Assembly (NCBI RefSeq): GCF_009930795.1
Contig: NZ_CP017146.1
Coordinates: 62,001-126,000 of the forward strand
Length of the DNA: 64,000 nt
From: Marisediminicola antarctica
GTDB lineage: Bacteria; Actinomycetota; Actinomycetes; Actinomycetales; Microbacteriaceae
Direction of reading: 5' to 3'
This document shows positions 35,504-46,840 of the stretch, piece after piece. Numbering within the stretch: the stretch's first letter is position 1; each line of letters opens with the position of its first letter. The position numbers and the translations under genes were made by a program. Under the pieces are notes generated by a model. It was given only the letters and a program-made list of their open reading frames with translations. It searched no databases and was not told where the DNA came from.

Positions 35504-36753
35504 CGCGCGCTCCGCGAGGCGATCGGACTGGTCGACCTGGCGGGTCCGACCGGCAGGCGGATCACGATCGAGGTTCCGCGCCCGGCCGTCGACCAGACCT
35601 GCACTGTTCCACCGACTGCTTCGATGCGCTGGTGCACCGACGTCTTGAGCCCGAGCCGATCTGACCCGATCGCGTCGGTGTCGAACCCGCATCCGGTGTC
35701 GACGACCATGACGAGCACTTCGTCGGCGGCGCCGTAGATGACTACTTCGGCGTCCGAGCTTCCCGAGTGGGTGAGCACGTTGACGAGGCACTGCTTGACC
35801 GCACGGGCGAGTTCGCTCGACTTTTCGCCCTCAAGGCGCAGGAGCGCGGTCGTGTCACCGGTGGTGTCGACCTCGAGGCCCATCGCTCGCGCCTCGCGGA
35901 CCGTCCGGTAGAGGTCGCTGTCATGCCAATCGTTGCCGTTGCTCGCATCGGCGCGAGGCGCCTCGGTGAGCCACTCCTCGCCGACGAGCAGCGCCAGGTC
36001 CCTCCCGATCTGCTCCCGCAGCATCGGGCCGAGCTCCCCCGGGGATGACTCCGCGATGACGAACATGTGGTTGAGCACGGTGTCATGCAGGAGAGCCGCC
36101 GCCCGCAGCTCCATGCGGTGGCGAAGCGCGGCAACGAGCTCCTCCTTCGCCGCGCGGTACAGCAGCGGCTGCATCCGCCTCGCGCCGCTCTGCCCCATCC
36201 ACGAGCCGACGAGCACCATCGCTGTGATGAGGTACGCGGCGATCGAGATGACGTCGAGCGTGTACCGCTGCGACGTCTGCACGATCGCGGCAAACGACGC
36301 AAACTCGGCCACGAGAAAGCCGCTGGTTGCCCAGCGCAGCGCAGCGGGCGCGCCGATCCCCGCCCCGCCGACGAGCATGAGCGCGATCTTGGGCAGTGCG
36401 ACGGTGATCGAATCGGCGAAGCTGCCGAGGTCCATCTGGCTCGCGAAGGTCAGGCTGTACCAGTACACTGACGCGCCGCCGATGATGAGGTAGGAGACCG
36501 AGAAGAACGGGGTCGGGGCTCGATCGAGAAGGTACAGCACCACGAGCATGGGCACGAGCGCGAGTACTGCCGGCCAGAAGATCAGGTTCGGCCACTCAAG
36601 CTGGAACGCGAGCGAGACGAGCATCGCGCCGACGAGGCAGACGACCGCGGTCACGTGAATGGCGCTGATGAAGGAGCGGCTCACCGCTCGCGGGGCCAGG
36701 TGCGGCGGGAGGCCGAGCGACATCCGCCCCGATCCCTGTGAACTCACCGCCAT
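35500..36753 (-). CDS. Sensor histidine kinase (NarL/DesK-like), membrane-bound
   Basis: A 417-residue kinase. Six membrane helices (about 31-185) form the sensor part, with almost no periplasmic domain. The phosphoacceptor is His223 in LLHDTVLNH. The ATPase domain has the N-box Asn325 in NVLTHSGSSDAE, G1 DTGCGFD at 352-358 and G2 GLKTSV near 368, ending with GTSIVIRLP. It is the first gene of the operon and is followed by overlapping genes for the membrane protein and the response regulator. The signal could be a membrane state or a small hydrophobic molecule, given the absence of an external domain. Confidence 0.93.
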   Translation of the reverse strand: MAVSSQGSGRMSLGLPPHLAPRAVSRSFISAIHVTAVVCLVGAMLVSLAFQLEWPNLIFWPAVLALVPMLVVLYLLDRAPTPFFSVSYLIIGGASVYWYSLTFASQMDLGSFADSITVALPKIALMLVGGAGIGAPAALRWATSGFLVAEFASFAAIVQTSQRYTLDVISIAAYLITAMVLVGSWMGQSGARRMQPLLYRAAKEELVAALRHRMELRAAALLHDTVLNHMFVIAESSPGELGPMLREQIGRDLALLVGEEWLTEAPRADASNGNDWHDSDLYRTVREARAMGLEVDTTGDTTALLRLEGEKSSELARAVKQCLVNVLTHSGSSDAEVVIYGAADEVLVMVVDTGCGFDTDAIGSDRLGLKTSVHQRIEAVGGTVQVWSTAGRGTSIVIRLPVGPARSTSPIASRSAR

Positions 36754-36865
36754 CCACCCAAACTAGCCGACTGGCGTTTCTGGCTCTGTACCCCGTTGGG
36801 GGAGGTGTGGAAGCGTCGCTGGTGGCATAGCGAGGGATCCTGTGCCCCATTTCGACACGTCTGGC

Positions 36866-38341
36866 TCAGGTGATTGCGAGTGCCTTCTTCGTCGACGCGA
36901 TGGTCTTCCTGGCAAGCACCGCGTTCTCGGCGAGTGCCTTGCCGTAGCTCGGGATCATCTTCTTAATCGTCGGCGTCCAGCCCGCGATGTGCTCGGGGAA
37001 GCAGCGCTCGAGCACCGTGAGCATGATCGGCACCGCGGTCGATGCCCCCGGGGACGCCCCGAGAAGTCCGGCGATCGTGCCGTCGGCCGAGGTGACCACC
37101 TCGGTGCCGAACTGAAGAACGCCGCCCTTCTTATCGTCTTTCTTGATGACCTGCACGCGCTGGCCCGCGGTGATCTCGTACCAGTCCTCCGGCTTCGCGT
37201 TCGGCATGAACTCGGTGAGCGCCGCAAACTTCGCGTGGCGGCTCGCGAGCACCTGCTTGACGAGGTACCAGGTGAGGTCGAGATTGTCGCGGCCGACCGC
37301 GAGCATCGGCAAGAGGTTGTGCGGTCGAACAGAGGCGACAAGGTCGAGCCAGGAGCCCGTCTTGAGGAACTTCGGGCTGAACCCGGCGTACGGGCCGAAC
37401 ATGAGGCTCGCCTTGCCGTCGACGATGCGCGTGTCGAGGTGCGGTACCGACATCGGTGGCGAGCCGACGGCGGCCTTGCCGTAGGCCTTCGCCTGGTGGC
37501 GGGCGACGAGCTCGGGATTGTCGGTTCGCAGGAACTGCCCACTGACAGGGAATCCACCGAAGCCGCGCGCCTCGGGAATCCCGGACTTCTGCAGCAGCCT
37601 GAGCGCTCCGCCGCCAGCCCCAACGAAGACGAACCGCGCCGAGACATCCACGCGGGTCATTCCGACCTCCTGCTTGAGCCGGATGCGCCACGAGCCATCC
37701 GGCTGCTGCCGGAGCCCTGTCACTGTGTGCTCGGTCCGGAGGTCGGCGCCGTTGTCGGTGATGTAGTCGAACAGTCCGTTGGTGAGCGCGCCGAAATCGA
37801 TGTCGGTGCCGGAGTCGATCTTCGTTGCGGCGATCTTCTCGGACTTCAGCCGGCCGTCGATCATCGCGGGCGCCCACTTGCGGATGACTGCGGCGTCTTC
37901 GCTGTACTCCATGCCCGCGAACAGCGGATGGTCCTTGAGCGCCTCGAAACGCTTGCGCAGGTAGACGACGTTCGCCTCACCCCAGACGAAACTCATGTGC
38001 GGGACGGGGTTGATGAACGCCTGCGGGTCGGGCATCAGCCCTTGGGCAACGAGGTGCGCCCAGAACTGCCGGGAGATCTGGAACTGCTCGTTGACCTTCA
38101 CCGCACTCGAGATCTCGATCGTGCCGTCGGGCTTCTCGGGGGTGTAGTTGAGCTCGCACAGCGCGGAGTGCCCGGTTCCGGCGTTGTTCCACGGGTTCGA
38201 CGACTCCCTCGCGACGTCGCTCAGGCGCTCGAAGATTGTGATCGTCCAGTCGGGCTGGAGCTGCTTGATGAGAGCGCCGAGGGTGGCGCTCATGACACCG
38301 CCGCCAATGAGGGCGACGTCGATCGGGGGTTGGGTGCTCAC
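36866..38341 (-). CDS. mqo: Malate:quinone oxidoreductase
   Basis: A 491-residue peripheral membrane flavoenzyme that oxidises malate to oxaloacetate and passes electrons to the quinone pool, as in Corynebacterium. The FAD-binding N terminus reads VALIGGGVMSATLGALI. Other marks are NAGTGHSALCELNYTP, the segment VFVGAGGGALRLLQKSG and the C-terminal ASPGASTAVPIML. The length is typical. The gene is separate from its neighbours, with a 110-bp gap upstream. It acts in the tricarboxylic acid cycle next to or in place of malate dehydrogenase. Confidence 0.96.
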   Translation of the reverse strand: MSTQPPIDVALIGGGVMSATLGALIKQLQPDWTITIFERLSDVARESSNPWNNAGTGHSALCELNYTPEKPDGTIEISSAVKVNEQFQISRQFWAHLVAQGLMPDPQAFINPVPHMSFVWGEANVVYLRKRFEALKDHPLFAGMEYSEDAAVIRKWAPAMIDGRLKSEKIAATKIDSGTDIDFGALTNGLFDYITDNGADLRTEHTVTGLRQQPDGSWRIRLKQEVGMTRVDVSARFVFVGAGGGALRLLQKSGIPEARGFGGFPVSGQFLRTDNPELVARHQAKAYGKAAVGSPPMSVPHLDTRIVDGKASLMFGPYAGFSPKFLKTGSWLDLVASVRPHNLLPMLAVGRDNLDLTWYLVKQVLASRHAKFAALTEFMPNAKPEDWYEITAGQRVQVIKKDDKKGGVLQFGTEVVTSADGTIAGLLGASPGASTAVPIMLTVLERCFPEHIAGWTPTIKKMIPSYGKALAENAVLARKTIASTKKALAIT

Positions 38342-38364
38342 GAGACTAGTTTATGGGTGGCCGG

Positions 38365-39054
38365 TCACAGCCCGAGCGCCTCGAGTTCGAGGTCCATCCG
38401 CCGGGCCATCTCGAGGTAGCCGTCGTCGTTGGGATGCAGGCCGTCCGACGCCATCCATTCGGGGTGCCCCTCTATCCACCGCGATGCCCCTTCGATGTAG
38501 TCGGCGCCGATGGCGGTCGCCGCGGACTTCACCCAGCTGATGATCACCTCGACCGAGCGCGGGCGCTCATCGGTGTACCAGAACGGCTCGACGACGATGA
38601 ACCGGGCGTCGGGGAGTGCGGCGGCCATGCGGGACAGGTCGTCGCTGATCTGCGCCTTGATGTCCGGCGCAGCGAGATCGTACGAGAAGTTGTCATTGAG
38701 CCCCATTGTCACGAAGACGATGTCGGGCCTCGCCGTGATAATCAGGTCGGGCAGGTCGCCAGCACCGAAGTGGTCGCGGTTGTCGATGAACCCGAGGCCG
38801 TTGACGCTCGGGTTGAACTCGTGCCAGCCCCGGTCGCGGCAGACCAGCGTCGACCACCGCCGCTCGTCGTCGCTCGCTCCGGTTCCGAGTGTGTAGGAGT
38901 CGCCGTAGAAGGCCACGATGGGCCCGGACCCCGCGCTCGGCACGGGTTCGATCGCCGAGTGCCGGCCTGATCCGCCGAGAACCACGATGACCCCAATCAC
39001 AGCGACAATCACTGCCCCCACAATCGAGGCTAGGGGCAATCGGCGCTTGTGCAT
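38365..39054 (-). CDS. SGNH/GDSL-type hydrolase, membrane-anchored or secreted
   Basis: A 229-residue esterase-like protein. An N-terminal hydrophobic stretch (about 8-28) acts as anchor or signal; no lipobox Cys is seen. The SGNH blocks are present: block I FYGDSYTLGTG with the nucleophile Ser, a block II-like VNGLGFIDN, block III GLNDNF and block V DGLHPND with the catalytic Asp/His pair. The substrate could be a lipid ester, an acetylated sugar or a cell-wall component. The gene stands alone between mqo and asd. Confidence 0.88.
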   Translation of the reverse strand: MHKRRLPLASIVGAVIVAVIGVIVVLGGSGRHSAIEPVPSAGSGPIVAFYGDSYTLGTGASDDERRWSTLVCRDRGWHEFNPSVNGLGFIDNRDHFGAGDLPDLIITARPDIVFVTMGLNDNFSYDLAAPDIKAQISDDLSRMAAALPDARFIVVEPFWYTDERPRSVEVIISWVKSAATAIGADYIEGASRWIEGHPEWMASDGLHPNDDGYLEMARRMDLELEALGL

Positions 39055-39128
39055 GACGCTACTTCGTCACGGGAGTCCGCAGCGATCGGAAATCACTTTG
39101 CCACTCTCCCACGGGCATCCGGACTCGG

Positions 39129-41443
<2,315 letters not shown>

Positions 41444-41494
41444 GTCTACTCCTGGGGGGTGTGGTGCGGTGTCCGGATGAATCAAGCTTCGATT

Positions 41495-42094
41495 CTAGTG
41501 TTCGACGACGCGGCGTCCTTCGAACGCTCGGCCGAGCGTTACCTCGTCGGCATACTCGAGGTCTCCGCCTACGGGAAGGCCGGAGGCGAGCCGGGTTACT
41601 CGAAGCCCCAGGTGCATGAGCAACCGAGACAGGTAGGTCGCTGTGGCCTCACCCTCGAGGTTCGGATCGGTGGCGATGATCACCTCGGTAACGGTTCCGT
41701 CGGCGAGGCGAGTCATGAGCTGCTTGATGCGCAGATCATCGGGGCCGATGCCGTCGATCGGCGAGATCGCACCGCCGAGCACGTGATAGAGGCCACGGAA
41801 CTCGCGGGTACGCTCGATCGCCACCACGTCTTTGGCCTCCTCGACCACGCAGATCGTGGCTGGCGACCGCCGGGGATCACGGCAGATGCCGCAGGTCTCC
41901 TGCTCGGTGACGTTGCCGCAGATGGTGCAGAATCGCACCTTCTCCTTGACCTCCATGAGGATCTCGGCGAGGCGGGTGACGTCGAAGCTCTCAGTCTGCA
42001 GAATGTGGAACGCGATGCGCTGCGCCGACTTCGGTCCGACTCCCGGCAGCCTGCCGAGCTCGTCGATCAGTTCTTGAACGATGCCTTCATACAT
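41495..42094 (-). CDS. recR: Recombination protein RecR
   Basis: A 199-residue DNA-binding protein that acts with RecF and RecO in gap repair. It begins with a helix-hairpin-helix region ([19 protein letters not shown]). A C4 zinc motif (CTICGN and CGICRD) follows, then a TOPRIM domain with [14 protein letters not shown] and the Walker B-like [17 protein letters not shown]. It lies three bases after the dnaX stop, the usual dnaX-recR arrangement, so the two are co-transcribed. Confidence 0.96.
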   Translation of the reverse strand: MYEGIVQELIDELGRLPGVGPKSAQRIAFHILQTESFDVTRLAEILMEVKEKVRFCTICGNVTEQETCGICRDPRRSPATICVVEEAKDVVAIERTREFRGLYHVLGGAISPIDGIGPDDLRIKQLMTRLADGTVTEVIIATDPNLEGEATATYLSRLLMHLGLRVTRLASGLPVGGDLEYADEVTLGRAFEGRRVVEH

Positions 42095-42097
42095 GAA

Positions 42098-44446
42098 CTA
42101 GTCGATTCTCGGGGTGACGCGGGGAGCGACGGCCTGCTCCTCGATGAAGCTCGCGCCGAGGATCTCGCGCACGACCGACTCGCCGTAGCGCGCCTTGTCG
42201 ATTGTCACCTTGCGCGCGACGGGCCTGGCCGGTGCCGCCGGAGCGGATGCCTGGGGCTCGTGGGGCTGCTGGGGCTGCTGGGGCTCGTGGGGCTGCTGGG
42301 GTCTTTGCGTGCCCTGCGGCGCGCTGGAACCGACGATCGGCGACGAGTAGTCGGGCTCGTATTCTGGCTCGGGCTCGCGGTCCGCCTCCTCGACGGGCTC
42401 GACGTCGGGCGGGGACCCGTCCAGTGAGACCGGCCGCGATGGGGCCAGTGGCGGGGCCGGCTGGACAGCCTGCGCGGAGGGCTGACCAGCGGAAGACTGA
42501 CCAGCGGGCGGCGAAGCGGGCGGCGTCGGCTGCTCGGCGACAGGTGCGGGGCCGCTTGCCGGGGTGTCAATCGGTGCGGAGTCCGGAACGGCGACCGTCG
42601 CCCACGTCGTCGTCGGTCGTGCCCTGACGGCTGGCGCTCTCGCTGCTGGCGCCTGTGCGGCAGGCGCCTTTGCCGGGACCGTTGTCGCCGCAGCGGCCCG
42701 CGCGGCGGGTACGGCGGGCCCGGCGGCCGGCGCGGCGGGGGCGGCGGGCTCGGTGGCAGGCGCGGCGATCGTCGCCGGAGCGGACTTCGCGTGCGCGGCG
42801 GCATCCACCCTCGCCACGAACTTCACACGGATACCGAGCACCTCGACGATCGCGCGGCGCAGGAACTCGCTCACGCCCTGGCCGACGCCCTGCTGCTGCT
42901 TGAAGCTGGCGACGTCGTTCTCGCTCACGAACGAGAGGACCAGAACGTCGTCTCTGAGGTCGACGACGTGGCTATTGAAGACGACCATCCAGGCCGTGCG
43001 CTTGGCCTTCTGCACGGCATCGAGGATCTCGGGCCAGGCGTCCTTGACCTGTCCGAGAGTGACGGGTGCGTTTGCGGCTGGTGCGGCCGGCTCCGGCACC
43101 TCTGCGGGCGGTTGCACTGCTACGGATGCGGCCGCCGGCTGCGCGGCGGTTGGGGCCACCGTCGGCGAAGCGGTCGAGGCTGCGGAGGCAGGCGCGGGCG
43201 TCGTCGGCGCCGCCACCGGCTGCGTCGCGGCACGAGCTGCGGGGGCATCGGGCGTTTCGACTCCGGCATCCGTCTCGACTCCGACACGGCGCTCGAGGCG
43301 CTCGACCCGGGCGAGGGCGCCGCGGTTCGTCGCGTCGCTTGCGGGGATCAGCACGCGAGCGATCATGAGCTCCAGATGCAACCGGGGCGAAGTCGCGCCG
43401 GTCATCTCGGTGAGGGCGGCGTTGACGACGTCGGCGGCGCGACTGAGCTCAGTCGTGCCGAACATCTGCGCCTGCTGGGCCATGTGGTCGAGTTCGTCCT
43501 GCGGGATGCCACGGAGCACGGCCGCCGCAGCCTCGGTCGATCCGGAGTAGGCGCTCACGACGATCAGGTCGCGCAGACGCTCGAGCAGGTCCTCGACGAA
43601 GCGGCGCGGGTCCTGGCCTGTCTGGATCACGCGGTCGACGGCGCCAAAGGCCGAAGAGGCGTTGCGTTCCCCGAGCGCGTCGACGACGTCGCTCAGAAGT
43701 GCACCGTGCGTGTAGCCGAGGAGGGCGACAGCTCGTTCGTATTGCACGCTCGACCCCTCGGAGCCGGCGATGAGCTGGTCGAGCAGCGACAGCGTGTCCC
43801 GCACGCTTCCCCCGCCGGCGCGCACGACGAGCGGCAGCACGCCGGGCTCGACCGCGACGTTCTCACTCTCGCTGAGCTGGTGCACGTATTCGAGCATCTG
43901 CGCGGGCGGCACGAGCCGGAACGGGTAGTGATGGGTGCGGGATCGGATCGTTCCGATGACCTTGTCCGGCTCGGTCGTCGCGAAGATGAACTTCACGTGC
44001 TCCGGCGGCTCCTCGACGATCTTGAGCAGCGCATTGAACCCGCCCGAGGTCACCATGTGCGCCTCGTCGAGGATGAAGATCTTGTAGCGGTCGCGGGACG
44101 GGGCGAAGATCGCTCGTTCGCGCAGATCGCGGGCGTCGTCGACGCCACCGTGGCTCGCGGCGTCGATCTCGACGACGTCCATCGATCCGGAGCCGTCGCG
44201 GCTCAACTCGACGCAGCTCGGACAGACTCCACACGGGGTGTCGGTCGGGCCATCGACGCAGTTGAGGCAGCGGGCGAGGATGCGCGCGGAGGTGGTTTTT
44301 CCGCATCCGCGGGGGCCACTGAACAGGTAGGCGTGATTGACCCGGTCATTGCGCAACGCGGTGCGTAGCGGATCGGTCACCTGAGACTGGCCGATGAGTT
44401 CGGCAAAGGTCTCCGGACGATACCGGCGGTAAAGAGCTGTGGCCAC
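42098..44446 (-). CDS. dnaX: DNA polymerase III gamma/tau subunit
   Basis: A 782-residue clamp-loader ATPase. I choose the GTG at 44444-44446, which gives the conserved start ATALYRRYRPETFAELIGQ; the open frame continues upstream without family similarity. Walker A is GPRGCGKT at 44-51, the zinc-binding cysteines lie at 60-78 and DEAH at 127-130. Residues from about 380 on are low complexity, rich in Ala/Pro/Thr, with a PQQPHEP repeat near the end; the conserved tau-like segment (VKDAWPEILDAVQKAKR) lies between. No A-rich slippery site for a shorter gamma form was found. Confidence 0.96.
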   Translation of the reverse strand: MATALYRRYRPETFAELIGQSQVTDPLRTALRNDRVNHAYLFSGPRGCGKTTSARILARCLNCVDGPTDTPCGVCPSCVELSRDGSGSMDVVEIDAASHGGVDDARDLRERAIFAPSRDRYKIFILDEAHMVTSGGFNALLKIVEEPPEHVKFIFATTEPDKVIGTIRSRTHHYPFRLVPPAQMLEYVHQLSESENVAVEPGVLPLVVRAGGGSVRDTLSLLDQLIAGSEGSSVQYERAVALLGYTHGALLSDVVDALGERNASSAFGAVDRVIQTGQDPRRFVEDLLERLRDLIVVSAYSGSTEAAAAVLRGIPQDELDHMAQQAQMFGTTELSRAADVVNAALTEMTGATSPRLHLELMIARVLIPASDATNRGALARVERLERRVGVETDAGVETPDAPAARAATQPVAAPTTPAPASAASTASPTVAPTAAQPAAASVAVQPPAEVPEPAAPAANAPVTLGQVKDAWPEILDAVQKAKRTAWMVVFNSHVVDLRDDVLVLSFVSENDVASFKQQQGVGQGVSEFLRRAIVEVLGIRVKFVARVDAAAHAKSAPATIAAPATEPAAPAAPAAGPAVPAARAAAATTVPAKAPAAQAPAARAPAVRARPTTTWATVAVPDSAPIDTPASGPAPVAEQPTPPASPPAGQSSAGQPSAQAVQPAPPLAPSRPVSLDGSPPDVEPVEEADREPEPEYEPDYSSPIVGSSAPQGTQRPQQPHEPQQPQQPHEPQASAPAAPARPVARKVTIDKARYGESVVREILGASFIEEQAVAPRVTPRID

Positions 44447-44894
44447 CCGTCCAGAGTAGTCGCGACCACTGGCACTGAACTGCGGCGGTTGTCTTAACGC
44501 GTGAAAGCCGGTGGTGCGAGCTGCGAGGACCGAAAGTCGCCGCTCATACGCCGGCGCGCACGCGTCTGGCGCGCGACCCCGCCGCCCAACGATCCCAGTC
44601 CACTCAATCGCATCCGCCGTCCCCGCGAGCCGCGGCTCACGCAGGAGAATCTGCGACACGTCTCGTCGTGATACCGCGAGTTTCGGCGAGTCCGCCGAAA
44701 CTCCTTGACTGGGTCACGGCACTACCTGCACGCCGCCGTCCGCAGAAACATGCCCGCTGAAACATGCCCGCCGAATTGATCGCTTTTCCCACCCCACTCC
44801 AACAGCTCCTCCTCCTCATCGAGCTCTGCCTTTCCAGATCCCCGTATGCGCGCGCCGGCACCTCCAACTCCACCCCCGCGGTCAGGCTCAGGGC
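44447..44894. other. 448-bp gap upstream of dnaX, with a perfect hairpin
   Basis: The gap between dnaX and the divergent gene at 44895 must hold both promoters. The clearest element is a perfect stem GAGTTTCGGCG (44678-44688) with CGCCGAAACTC (44693-44703) over a four-base loop and no T-run. A signal recognition particle RNA is often found near dnaX in actinobacteria; its conserved core was looked for on both strands and not found. I see no small gene that I can support. Confidence 0.6.
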
Positions 44895-45767
44895 ATGACC
44901 GACGTTCTCTGCACGCTTGGACACGTCGCGAGCCGTCAGTCTCTGACCTCCCGAGGAATCGCACCGGGACAGCTGCGACGGGCCGTGGCGACAGGGCGAA
45001 TTCAGCGGCTTCGCCGCGGCGTCTACGGATGCGCACACGTCGACGAGCAGATCGCTCGGGCCGCTACGATCGGCGGTGCGCTCACCTGCGTATCGGTGCT
45101 GCGCTCCCACGGCGTGTGGGCCGGTGATTCTCTTCGTCTCCACCTTCAGCTGCCGCCCACCTCGTCCGCGACGCAGGATCCGAGTGCGCAATTTCACTGG
45201 GCGCGGCCACGCTTCGGCCTTCAAAGCCCCTGGGAGGTAACACCGCTGCAGTCGCTGTGGCAGGCGCTGCACTGTCTCGACGAGGAGAACGCGATTGCGG
45301 CGATGGAGTCCGCGATGTGGACTGGGTTTCTTCGACCGGAGCAGATCAGGCAGCTCGCGCTTCACGCTCCTCGGAGGCTGCAGGACGGCATCCGGCGCAT
45401 GGTCAACAACAGCGGGTCGGGCAACGAGACGATCGTTCGCCTGCGACTTGAACGCGCGGGGTTCACCGTGGTCGCGCAGGGCCACGTGCCCGGTATGGGC
45501 CACCAGGACCTCGTCGTCGACGACTGCGTCGGACTCGATGTCGACGGGAGAGCATGGCACGAGGGGAACGACCGATTCGCTACGGACCGGGACCGCGACG
45601 TGCAGGCCGAGGGGCTGGGGCGCCATTCGCTGCGGATTCGCACCGCACACATCTTCAGGACCTGGCCGCACACTCTCGCGGTAATCGAGCGGGCCGTGGC
45701 GGATGCTCGGCGGGACCGCGAACGGCGTCGCGGGCGCGTGATCGTCAGATTCGACGATCCGTTCTAG
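44895..45767 (+). CDS. AbiEi-like winged-helix plus DUF559 nuclease-fold protein
   Basis: A 290-residue protein. The N-terminal 50 residues (LTSRGIAPGQLRRAVATGRI then RLRRGVY) resemble the winged-helix start of AbiEi-type antitoxins. The C-terminal third resembles DUF559, a Vsr/PD-(D/E)XK-like fold, with GNETIVRLRLERAGF, DLVVDDCVGLDVDGRAWHEG and DRDRDVQAEGLG. A possible metal site is Glu in GNETIV, Asp in GHQDLV and Asp in LDVDG. Such fusions are common and multiplying in actinobacteria and have no settled function. No AbiEii-type toxin is adjacent, so an antitoxin role is doubtful. Confidence 0.8.
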   Translation: MTDVLCTLGHVASRQSLTSRGIAPGQLRRAVATGRIQRLRRGVYGCAHVDEQIARAATIGGALTCVSVLRSHGVWAGDSLRLHLQLPPTSSATQDPSAQFHWARPRFGLQSPWEVTPLQSLWQALHCLDEENAIAAMESAMWTGFLRPEQIRQLALHAPRRLQDGIRRMVNNSGSGNETIVRLRLERAGFTVVAQGHVPGMGHQDLVVDDCVGLDVDGRAWHEGNDRFATDRDRDVQAEGLGRHSLRIRTAHIFRTWPHTLAVIERAVADARRDRERRRGRVIVRFDDPF

Positions 45768-46125
45768 ACCCGCTTCGGCGACGCCCGGTAACTCCACACG
45801 ACTCGACTCGACACGACACGACACGACACGACAACACGGCCGCAAGTCAGGAGAAACTGCGACTCGCCGCGCACACTCTGCAACCACGTCGGCGTGGCGC
45901 CGAATCTCCTCCGTTAGCGGGGGCCCGGCGGTCGGTGCGACATTCGGTCGGTGCGACATTCGATGGCGCGCCACACCGTGAATTCTCGCGGCACGGCAAA
46001 AGAAAAGACCCCTCGCGCACCCGCCAGAGCCCGGTTACCCTTGCTACGTTTCCGTCCTGGGGGAGTTGGCCTGGATGGCGCCACGCGAGGAGCCGTCACT
46101 CAGTTTAGCCGTCTACCGTGGGGCG
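45768..46125. other. 358-bp gap with a pentanucleotide microsatellite and a 16-bp tandem duplication
   Basis: Just after the stop of the AbiEi-like gene lies a run of about seven CGACA/CGACT units (45796-45833). At 45931-45962 the 16-mer GTCGGTGCGACATTCG occurs twice in direct tandem. Near the end a -10 element serves the gene at 46126. No gene or RNA could be recognised. Confidence 0.6.
46114..46119 (+). promoter_or_regulatory. Putative -10 for a leaderless gene
   Basis: TACCGT (TANNNT type) ends six bases before the ATG at 46126, so transcription would begin at the start codon. No Shine-Dalgarno sequence is present, in agreement with a leaderless mRNA. Confidence 0.4.
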
Positions 46126-46794
46126 ATGCACATCGTTATCGCCGGAGGCCACGGAAAAATCGCCCTACTACTGTCCCGCCTACTCGCGGATGCCGGCCAC
46201 AGGCCGACTGGACTCATCCGCGATCCTGAGCAGTCAGCCGACCTGAGGTCCGCAGGGGCCGAACCGGTGGTGCTCGACCTCGAGAAGAGCACGAAGGAGC
46301 AGGTCGCCTCGGCGCTCACCGGCGCGGACGCCGTCGTCTTCGCGGCAGGATCCGGACCCGACAGCGGCCCGGAGCGCAAGCTCACCGTCGACCGTGACGG
46401 TGCCGTTCTGCTCGCCGAGGCCGCCGTCGCCGCAGGCGTCAGGCGATTTGTGGTCGTCTCCTCGATCGGCGCCGACGAGTACGACCCGTCGTCGAACGAC
46501 GGGATGCAGATCTACTTGAAGGCCAAGAGCGAGGCGGATGCCGCGGTGCGCGCCCTCGACCTCGACTGGACGATCGTCAGGCCCGGTGGCCTCACGAACG
46601 ACGAGCCGACCGGGCTCGTGACCGTCGCGGAGCGCAGCGACCGCTCCTCGATCTCCCGGGCGGACGTCGCCGCGGTCTTCGCCGCCGTGCTCGAGACGGA
46701 CCAGACGATCGGAAAGCAGTTCGAGGTCGTCGGGGGATCCACACCGATCGCCGAGGCGCTCACGGGCCTCGGCGGCCCGACCAAAGCCGAGTAA
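46126..46794 (+). CDS. NAD(P)-binding atypical SDR (NmrA/YwnB-like)
   Basis: A 222-residue Rossmann-fold protein of the atypical short-chain dehydrogenase group with one domain. The coenzyme motif is HIVIAGGHGKIALLLS at 2-17. An AVVFAAGSG strand and the RFVVVSSIGAD segment follow, then IVRPGGLTNDEPTG, which takes the place of the usual YxxxK region (a YLKAKSEAD segment supplies Tyr and Lys). Such proteins may be sensors of NADP or reductases of unknown substrate. The ATG is preferred over one 20 codons upstream because of the adjacent -10. Its 3' end faces the repeat block at 46841. Confidence 0.88.
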   Translation: MHIVIAGGHGKIALLLSRLLADAGHRPTGLIRDPEQSADLRSAGAEPVVLDLEKSTKEQVASALTGADAVVFAAGSGPDSGPERKLTVDRDGAVLLAEAAVAAGVRRFVVVSSIGADEYDPSSNDGMQIYLKAKSEADAAVRALDLDWTIVRPGGLTNDEPTGLVTVAERSDRSSISRADVAAVFAAVLETDQTIGKQFEVVGGSTPIAEALTGLGGPTKAE

Positions 46795-46840
46795 GCGCGG
46801 CCCCGTGGTGGTGGCGCGGACACCCCCGCCGCCCCACTGT

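Noticed and set aside
42098-44446. Programmed frameshift in dnaX giving a short gamma subunit
   Set aside because: No A-rich slippery sequence followed by a stem is visible in the expected region.
44447-44659. An N-terminal extension of DnaX by 71 residues
   Set aside because: The extra residues have no family similarity, while the GTG at 44446 gives the conserved ATALYRRYRP start.
44447-44894. Signal recognition particle RNA near dnaX
   Set aside because: The conserved GGTCAGG...GGAAGGAAGCAGCC core was not found on either strand in this gap or the next one.
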